Below are positions 1-10,000 of a stretch of 64,000 nt of DNA, piece after piece. Each line of letters opens with the position of its first letter. Positions within the stretch are counted from its first letter, which is position 1. The notes beneath the pieces are model-generated. The model was given only the letters and a program-made list of their open reading frames with translations. It ran no database searches and had not been told where the DNA came from. The translations under genes were made by a program, and so were the position numbers. Source of the stretch: Tubiluchus corallicola (taxonomy: Eukaryota > Priapulida > Priapulimorpha > Priapulimorphida > Tubiluchidae); NCBI GenBank assembly GCA_030141605.1, contig JAQGDQ010000156.1, positions 62,001-126,000 on the forward strand, given 5' to 3'.

Positions 1-127
1 TCCAAATATGGAGCACCATTGTCAATTGGAGCATCGGTACGAGATTTCTCATTGCAATGGTCTTCCAAACAAATTTTATATTCTTTACGCACATTGTCTG
101 CAACCACAGGCCTTATACACATGTCAG
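1..127 (-). CDS. possible partial exon of an unidentified gene
   Basis: Read on the minus strand, a candidate acceptor (AATACAG) at 128-130 is followed by an open frame to the window edge, about 41 codons, containing residues such as RPVVADNVRKEY and ICLEDHCNEKS. The composition (charged, two Cys) looks more coding-like than the surrounding AT-rich DNA. It lies downstream of the CCDC83-like stop codon, so it would belong to a separate gene transcribed the same way. The plus strand is also open here, so the call is weak. No family was recognised. Confidence 0.3.
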
Positions 128-486
128 CTGTATTTTTGATTTATACAATGCACAGTTTATAACAAATCTTATAAACATTTAATCACTGAAAAGACTAGAG
201 TACTGTACAATAAGAAAAACAATTTTATAACCGCAACATTCACTTTTTAAGTTAGGAAATGCATATGTGAAGTGCAATCAGTTGAAGTACAGTATATTGT
301 ACAAATAGAAGTACTATACATTAAACATAAGATTCATTCAATTGCACTTCTACACAAGACTCATTGCCATTAAGAAAGAACTGTAAGTAACATTAAAAAA
401 ATATGTATGACAAGTTTTTCAAAAATAGACGTTGCAATGGCTGCATAGCAGCAATATAAGAGCCATCATTGTTACTTATAAACAAG

Positions 487-492
487 TTTATT
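487..492 (-). promoter_or_regulatory. candidate poly(A) signal of the CCDC83-like gene
   Basis: TTTATT on the plus strand is AATAAA on the minus strand, about 415 bases after the stop codon. It is plausible as the end of the 3' UTR, but this AT-rich DNA contains the hexamer often. Confidence 0.35.
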
Positions 493-905
493 ATAAATAA
501 TTCTGAATAAACCTATTTTGATATAATAACAATGATGGAGCAGTCAAGTGAAGCGTATAACAAACACAGTCAAGGTATTTACATCTGAAGCACCCAAATC
601 AGTGACATCACAAATATTATCATATTCACAGCATCAAGGATAGTATCACTAAGGTTTTCAGCACCACAAATATCATACTCACTGAATAAACAGCATACAG
701 CGATTACTAATATGCGCAGGATTGTCCGACTGTATTTTGGAAACTACGCAAAAGCTAACAAAACAATATTTCGAGGAAAATTAAAAACACCAGTGCTTTG
801 TATCACAAGATTTACTGCAACATGAATTTTGCTCTGTAATTTTACAAGTGCCAGTTACTACAGCTTTGTGACGTCTCTGCTGAAACTGCAGCAGGTTGAT
901 CTGTT

Positions 906-1091
906 CTAAGGATTTCCCTTAGACACCAGTCTTCTAAGCATTTTGTTTGTCACCGGCCACCGACTCTTTTCTTTCCTCTCCTCTTCGGAGGAATCGTGCT
1001 CCGATTCGACATTCTCGGACTCGTGAATCGGCATTTTGACACCTTTGACAGCAAGGGCTTCTACATCTTTTCTCGCACAGCTGTAGTCAAG
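906..1091 (-). CDS. CCDC83: CCDC83-like exon 10 and stop codon
   Basis: The acceptor CATTTCAG ends at 1092. It encodes LDYSCARKDVEALAVKGVKM, then PIHESE, an acidic segment, WPVTNKMLRRL and KGNP, followed by TAG at 908-906. The KxMPIH motif and the final NKML/Leu-rich end match the remembered C-terminus of the vertebrate protein. Confidence 0.75.
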   Translation of the reverse strand, partial: LDYSCARKDVEALAVKGVKMPIHESENVESEHDSSEEERKEKSRWPVTNKMLRRLVSKGNP

Positions 1092-4000
1092 CTGAAATGG
1101 ATACTAAGAGTCTTCAAATATCCGACTAAAATTATTATTTTTATTATTATTAACAGCCAGTAATTTCAAATATACTTTTACATAAGTAATTCATAAAAAA
1201 TGTTATCAGTCAAGATTATTTACACGATTAGTAATAAAACACCATAACGATAGTAAAAAGGATCAATGGGCCTAGTATTTCTGATAAAATATATAAGCAG
1301 TACAATTTCCTGCAAATTAACATGGTACAATGCAATCTAGAATTAACTGCAGCTGTGCTGTGTTTAAAAAATTGAAATCATTACATTCTAAGCATTTGAC
1401 GCATTCTCTAGCCATATTAACAATTACCGGTTGGTTTCCTATCAAAGCCTTTTTCCTCACTGATCTCCTTGTCAAAATTCCATTTTCTAATTGATAACTA
1501 CTACAGTTCAATGTGCAACATATATGATGTAAATTAAAACCCATTGCTGATTTAACAGTAAACAGAAATAGGAAACTACTACTGCAATCAAAACTAACCT
1601 TACGTATGTTACTGCACTGAAAGCTGTGTCTAAAATCAGAGCAACAGCAGACAAAAACTATAAATTTTCTAATTTGGCTGCGAGCTTTGCAGGCACTTCT
1701 ATGACCAGGGTCCGATCACCCAATAGACTAGTATAGATTGCAGCCTAGGACCCTCAACCTTTAGTAAATTTTGGTAAAAGTCTGTTTTTTCACTACGGTT
1801 GTGTTCAAATATGTGCTAGTTTGGTTTGCAATAAATAGTAAAATTGTGGTATTTCTTAAAAACTATTTTTATTGACAAACCGAAAGGTAGCTATTCTAGT
1901 CTATATAATGAATTTGCTGTAAGTTTACATTAAGCTATGCAAATATTGCTAAAATATATCACGAGTAAAACGTATCCTAGATGGGTATCAACGGCTTAGA
2001 GGGAGGCCCATAATTTCATTAGCTTAGGGGCCCCAGGAAGTCATAATCCAGCCTTGCCTATGACACTGGGTTTTATCAAAACAACGGACACTACTGTTTC
2101 ACTTTCTGATATAAAGAAGTAAGGAAATCAGAAAAATCTGCCAGCGAATGTTGAGCAACTGTGCCTTGCGGTTGTTAGAAGACAACAGTCAGTAATCCCA
2201 CAGGCTGCTTTACTTTCCCACATTATAGCAAAATATTTTACAGAAGACACTCAAGACACCAATGTTGTCTTGGAAGTTCAAGTGGGAAGAAAAGGGAATT
2301 TTGAAGTGTACCCCTAAGAACTTTCCATGCAATATTGCTTAACATTACACTTGCCTGTTTGAGTGACTTACGTAATTGATAAAAAATTGATGATAAAATA
2401 CTTTCAAAATTATTCGAAAAGTGTTTGCACTGCCTGGTAAAACAGCACTGCGTCGCCATCCCAGCATGCACCACTGATCTATTGATCTATTGATCTTACT
2501 GACAAATAAAGGAATTTAAATTTTTGCTTAAATAGTGCAGAGTGAGCTACGAATGCTCTGATTATTTTCCCAAACTTTACGCAGTGTTATCTAAACTTGT
2601 TTCAAACAAATTAACATTAAAATGACTCCCACTTTTGCATTTAAATTTACAGGGTTCGAGATTTATACAGTGTTACTGCTAATGCAAGCTTTGAATGCAA
2701 CAAGACAATACTTGTTTTGCAAGTGATTTAAAATTTCAAGACAGATTTTTCAAGCTTTATTTACGGAGTGCTTTCTTTTGCTTTAAACCAGATAACAGTA
2801 CCGTACTAACATCTATTAAATAATATATCAGCATACTTAATATGAAAGCTTTATATAAGGGTAAAAGGTGTGCTTACTTTCGTAGAAGTATACATGTAGT
2901 TATTTTTGCATTTACTTTTTCTTTACGTTTTCATACTTACATCACAGTAATGATCATATAGCCTCATAACGATAAACCAAAACTATAAAGTACCAATAAA
3001 TATGACAACAAACATGTACAACGTCTTGAAACACACGATTTCACAGTACTTGGGAGTCGCAGAGAGAAGGAAGAATTACTCATAAGGGTGCCAGCTCTGT
3101 TGGCGAAAATTTTAATTAAAAAAGGAAAAAAGGATAATGTTGTGTTTCGTTTCGTATTTTACAGTCAGCAACGCATATTTCTATAAGTGACCTAAGGCAA
3201 AAGGTTTCGGGCATTGCATGCTTTTTTGTCAGAGTTTGCCCTTTTTCGTTGGCAAAACTTGAATAAAGTTGTATTTTTCTATTAAGTTAAGCGATCTACT
3301 CGTTAGCTTAATTATACCCCAGAACTCGTCAGATAAAAAACAGAGAAAGAACAGAATGACATGTATGTCAGATTGTACATGACTAGTTGATGATATGATT
3401 AACTGGTAGACGAGAAGTAGATGTATGGGAGATACTTCTTCTTCAATGTCTCATTTTGACTGTTGTAGGCAGATAAAATAGATGACTTATTAGGCTTGCA
3501 TTTTACCTGTCACTTGTCACACATATAACCCTATTAAAGGACACATCAGTGAATAATTATCACATTGTGGTACCTGATCTTCGCTAGAACTGCTGGAGCT
3601 TTCCTCGTCTTCATCACAAACATGTTCACGACTACAAATTGCTGCAGGTTCATCTGCTTCGTCGTCAGTTTCTTTGGTTTCTTCTGAAGTCAACAAATCA
3701 TGATTTAGAAGATAATGGTAGTCAAGGCACTGTTTAACCCTTTCACTACGTAGTTGCTTTTTAACACGGGCTACATTGACTTTTGCATATTTGACAATAA
3801 CTTCTTGTGGTGTGTTACTAAAACTGAATCTTGTAAATAAACAAATACTTGTTCATTTCTATTTCTACACATTCACACACACACGCATACGCGCACACGC
3901 ACACACACACACACAAACTAGCATGCACTTCCGTGTGTAAACACGTGGTTACACTAATGTAATGGTGTAAACAAAGTGACAGCCCACCAATTAGCGGTCA

Positions 4001-7000
4001 ACTCGCGAACAACGGGCTGTGTGTGTCCGTAGTATGCAGGACTTTTTACTAGTCCAGATTTTGTCCGATTCTTCCCATACCGTAAAAGCAGTGCTGACAA
4101 TAATGACATGACATTCATTTTTCAAAAACTAAGGAACTAAATTTGCAGAATTAATGAACCTACCAGAACAGGCAGCTCCTGGCATAAATTCATCACTAAA
4201 AGGAATCGATAGAGTGAAATTTGCAGGGTCACTTGTGTCCATCTGCGTAACGAAGAAATTGCTGCAAATATGAAAGAGAAAATGAAAATCCCGTTGGATC
4301 AATGACAAACTGACACTATCACTGCCATTGGCTATTCTTGGTTGACACAAAGCTATTGTTGTGAAACTAATAGTCTAGTTGCTGCTGTTCCCGGTGGCGG
4401 ACTGGCCCACCGGAAGACCGGAAAATAATGAACCATTATTTTAGAAATAACCAAAAAAGTAGCAGCTAAAAGAAACAGAAAATATTGCATAGATTCTAGT
4501 AAGATTTAAATAAAGTCTTCTTTGATGTTAACATGGTTCATTTACCAGTACAACGTATACAACACAATATAGCAGTCTTGCTGGAACAATGTGCAGTCCT
4601 TTTAACTGGGCCGTTTTACAAGCGTTTCCTGTAGAAATTTTAAACCCAGTCCGCCACTGGCTATTCCACTGACCCAGTGCACAAATGGATTGAACTTTCG
4701 AGTAGTAATGGCTTCCATTCATGATAAAAGATCGCATACGGCTCTAAAAATATCATTTGTGCAAATGCACAGCTTCTACTGGTAGGACATCACAAATAGA
4801 ATTACAGAAACTTGTTGAAAATTTGTCATCTGCAAATACTAATGTAATTAGACAAAATAATTTCTCATAACTTTTCAATGGTGCCGTCCTTTTGATCTAT
4901 CAAATCTATGGGCTAAGATGATCAATTAATTAGCACTAGAAGTCATTCTAGATGCTGAAACATGTAGATCTTATAAGCAAATTCTATGATAGCAAGCAAA
5001 ATACGTTTAAATCAAAATTCAGAAACATAACTTTTTAAGCCTACAAAATAAAACTACTGTAGATATCTTAAACAAAAACAATAATTACTCGCTATGTCTC
5101 GTCAATTTTAATCTCTTTTGTACTAGAATAATATTCCAAACGGCACTTTAATCACTATACTTACACAGTATGTTCAAATTCCTCACTTTTGCTGATAAAT
5201 ACTTACACAATGTGTTCAAATTCCTCACTTTTGCTGACAAATACTTACACAATGTGTTCAAATTCTTCACTTTTGCTGTCAAATACTTACACAATGTGTT
5301 CAAATTCATCACTTTTGCTGTCAAATACTTACACAATGTGTTCAAATTCCTCTCTTTTGCTGTCAAATACTTACACAATGTGTTCAAATTCATCACTTTT
5401 GCTGTCAAATACTTACACAATGTGTTCAAATTCCTCTCTTTTGCTGTCAAATACTTACACAATGTGTTCAAATTCATCACTTTTGCTGTCAAATACTTCG
5501 TTTAGTAGCTTCAGATTTTCTTTTTCATATCTGCTCACTTCACGTTGCAAATAGGTAACTTGATGCCTCTGAATTACTGCCTAAAATTACAGACGCCACG
5601 TCAAAAAGTGAAAATTTAATTATAAAAAAGCCAGCAAGCACATAGTAAAGTTGAATGATAGTGAAGTAACTATTCTCACTTGCTCAATTCATGGCTATAC
5701 TGTTACAGTACAAGTACAATTTTAAGTCTAGCTCTGGGTCATGTTTTGTAAAATAACACATTAGCATCAATAACAATCTCAAAATTGAAAAAAAAATCGT
5801 ATGATGAAATGACGGCTACCTCGTGTTCATTCAGCTGTTGATTAATCAGAAAACGTCGAACGTATTTGTGAAGATGAGAAATTGCTTTCTGTAACATACA
5901 TATTAACATTTGTTAGTAAAACTAGTGTCTTTATTACTCTACAATACTGTACAGTATCAAATGTGCCAGTATTTACATAATTTTTTATTAATGTTTGCCT
6001 GTGAATTGAACCTATAACCTCTCAGGCGTAAAGCAAGCATGTTATCATCATATTAGGCCACCTGATAGTGTCCAAGCATTTCTGACCACTACTTTTCCTC
6101 ACCTCCGTATTTAATTTCATGCCTTTAGGACCAGTTAGTGGCGGCTCGTACCTAAAATTACTGGGGGGCTGCTTCAGAAAAGTTTTAGTCATTGTTTTAA
6201 TACTGTGTAAAACGAAACAAAAATGTGTAATTTTAAAGTTGTAATTTGTAATTGCAACTAGAAACAAACAAACATATGAAAATTTATACATAAACTTAAT
6301 AAAATCCTAAACAAAAAATATTGTTTGCTTGCGAATAGCCTAAATTGTCGCAGTTCAAGAATATTTAAGCAGGTGACAACTGACAACACACACTGCGTGA
6401 GTGACAGTACTTTCTCTGCCTAAAGTGCAGCATCTTATCTCAGACATGGACACATGGCCGCATGCGCACAACAGCCAAATACTACGTTGCTTGAGTTGTG
6501 AGTGCACTGTACTGGGCTGTGTAGCAAACAGTATTATCCTCACGTGCTCTGGACCATATAAGCATAAAGGAAGAACTAAAGGAGAGAGACTTATTATACT
6601 GAATATCATTGAGCGAAAATAGGGGATGCTGCAGTTCCACAGTACCTATACACGAGCCGCCACTGGGACCAGTAAACAGAAGACCACAAACAACAGCTGC
6701 ACAGTGTCTGTTGCCTGTTTAACGTTGATCATTTTGATGAGGTGAAAGGTCAGACATCTCTCCCTCACATTTTGATAGATGCCAAAGAAAATTAAAAACA
6801 GTTAAAGCAAAATTCAGCATAATTCAGATAACATACTGTTAAGAGCCAGCACGGCTCTAGCATAACGACAATACTGAACTTTAGTGACGATTTAAATGAT
6901 TTGGTGTCTAATCATCTTGCTACTATGTTGTTTGTGTTATTTGTTAAATTACATGTTAAAATGTGCAAATATTTAGTCATATGTCATCATCCAACTAGGA

Positions 7001-10000
7001 AATTAAGCACTCACCCAGCCCTTAAAGCATTGTTAATATAAAAGCCTAATTTTGCTCAATGACTCACTGACACAGAAGAAGAAAGGTTTCTTACGCTGAA
7101 AGACTGCTATGATAGGTGCTTATTGCATCTGTTTACAAAGTCTTCCCAAACAAGGAGGACAAGTGGCCAGTCTGTCACTTGGTCGCCTTTTTCCCCCAGT
7201 AAATGATCAGGCACTCAATTAAGACTTAGTAAGTGCTAAGAAAAGCAACGAGACAGTCTTGCTCATGTAGTAAATGATTTAAGTGAGACTCGATTATAGA
7301 ACATCTGAAATTCCAAAGCCATTAGGACAGCACACCTTTCCAATGCATGCTTATTGGAATTCCTAATCTAATAAAGGTAAATCTTTAACACAAATAGACC
7401 AGAAGGAACTGAGAAGTAAGTTCAACAGGAGCTAAACATACATCACTGGCCATTTCTTTCCGCAAAGCAATGGAGTCTGTCGTCCACTGGGCAATTTCGG
7501 CTTTTGATTGTCTGAGAATTTTATTCAAGAAGTCTAGCGTGTCCTCATACTCTAGGATTATATCATGGAGTTCTTTTTCTAAACTCTGAAAAATAGAGTT
7601 TATAAAATAATTAGCCACACGTGCCAAAACCTAAAAAAAGAAAGAATATCTGGACTGCAACAAATTCAAAATTCAACACAGTCTGCAGTCTGTCAGGTGC
7701 TTCATAGTTTAGTGAAATAAGTCTGAACGAACACTTAACCAGGGAATCGAGAAAATTTTAAAAACACGTATTATCTCTACTGAAGGAAAGCACGTGACCA
7801 TGGAGAATAAACTTAAAGGAAAAGCCAAGCCACCTGGGAACTCAGGCTTATTTCATTAATCGCAATAAATGTTAGAAGAATTTAGTAGAAAAAGTATGAT
7901 AAATGTGCTGTATAATTAGCAAAATCACTTTAAAGTTCCGATCATTCCACGTTTTGGCGCTCAAATTTTGCACAAAATGACATCACTCGTCTAATGAAGA
8001 AAAGCAGAGCACTGTCAATTTCCATCAAAAAGTGAATTTTTTACAAAAATATAGATAGCTAAATTAAAGGAACTGAAGCTCAAACTTTGCTTTTAACATT
8101 TGAATAGTTTTTTTTTGTATTGCAAGTATTACGAATTTAATTAATTAATGTTCACTAATTAGCATATAAGTCATCTAATATTACCTTGCCTATGGTGATG
8201 ATAGAAGATTTACTTAAGACATTAAAAACCATGTGACTGTTAATATGTATAAGCAAATAATCTATTATTTTTAAGCAGTAAGTACTTTCCGAAATGCACA
8301 CACGATCCATTTCATTTGCTCAATGTGCATTTAAAAGATGTAATAATCATCAACACCTCTACCATCACCATCAACAGCAGCAGCAGCAGCAGCAGCAAAA
8401 CACCACCAATGCAGTAAACGACACCAACAGCAACAATGCTTACTTCAATTTGTTCTGCATGTCTGATGCTAACGTTATCCCTGTAGTCTATCCAAATGTC
8501 GCACTCATTTCTCTTTTCATCAATGTCGTCATTGAATTTCTTTAATTCATCTTTGAGCTCTGCAAATATAGCAAGAAGTACCAGTGAAATATAGAATTCT
8601 GTATGATGGTTCAAACTCACATCAGTAAATGGTCATAAACCGACTCATAACTGTAAGAAGAAAGAAAGAAATAAAAAACAAGATTTTTTCAAAATAGAAT
8701 AATATTGCTGACCAGTTTCAAACAATTACTGTTTATTTCCAAGGCATCTAAAAACAAAGAAGTTTCACCTTATTTCTTTGTTTTTTAAAAATCCCTTGAA
8801 AGGTAAAATTTGTGTGAAATAGATGCCTGAAAATGAGCAGCAATTGTTCAAAACCGGTCGGCAATAAAATTCCATTTTGAAGAAGTTATATGTACTTGCC
8901 AAATATGGATAATTCTGAAAACAAGATTTACGAAAAAATATCTAAGAAATTAGTTAATAAAATTAACATAAGCGAGAATCTGTCTTTGCATACAACATGT
9001 AGTAGCTACTGTAATTTGAAAAAACAAAATTTTAAGCGATTAAACATTTCAAAATTGACATACCACGAAGCCATTTCTGGATATTTCTCTCTGTCTCCCA
9101 CTTGTCATGCAAAGCTTGGTCAACTAACTCATCTCCCTCCTCAGTTGCTAGATCTAGTTCCTTGTTTTTATCCTTGATTTGCTTCAGTGCCACTTTCATC
9201 CTATTTTTTTGTTCCTCCTTGAAATTTTCAAACTAGTAAACAAAACAAACATTTGCGAGCAAGTTAACATTTGCAATGCTTGTCACTGAATTATAAAGCA
9301 AGACAGACATCATACAAAAAACTGTATATACCGTATTTTCCCGTGTATAAGAGACCCTTTTTTGCTCAGAATTTTCACTTTAAAAATAAGGGGTCTCTTA
9401 TACATGGGAGTAAGTCTTTTCAATAAGATGCATAAATTGTGACACCAATGATTTTAAAGAAATAAGAGCTCTACAACTGTTTTATTTCGAATAATTATAG
9501 TTTCCTTTCAATAAATCTTCTCCATGGCTAAATTCTAATGATAAAATTAATGTACCGGGTAAGTTATTATTTTTTTAAATGTCAAAAGAGGACAATGCCA
9601 TTTTTGAGCAGAGTGACTCCTCTGATGATGAACTGGCTGGAATTGCTGAAGGTCTGACTCCAGTTGATATTTTTGATGAGAGTGATGAGGAATTTAATGA
9701 TTTCTATGATGAATAAAGTTATTCATTACCAAAAAACTTTTTTCCAGAATTTTTGCCTAAAAATTGAAGGGGTCTCTTATACACAAGGGTCTCTTAAACA
9801 TGGGAAAATACGGTATTTTACAAGCTCAGTACGTTTCAATTTGATTCAAACAAGTTTCTTTAGCTCAAATTCAATTCCAACCTAAAATTACACATTTGAA
9901 AAATTCAAAACTGCAATTACATACGTCCTTTATTATTAAAACGTTTGACACATCATGAATCAGCAGAATTTAACTGCCATTTCTGTGCATAATTTCTAAA

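Larger units (their letters stand above)
1092..3573. other. last intron of the CCDC83-like gene
   Basis: It contains the hAT-type element at 1706-2056 and a diverged dispersed repeat at about 2270-2720. I see no further exon. The ORFs inside it are short and low-complexity. Confidence 0.5.

Noticed and set aside
5148-5554. ORFs made of 14-residue repeats on both strands
   Set aside because: By-products of the 42-bp tandem array over the exon 7 junction.
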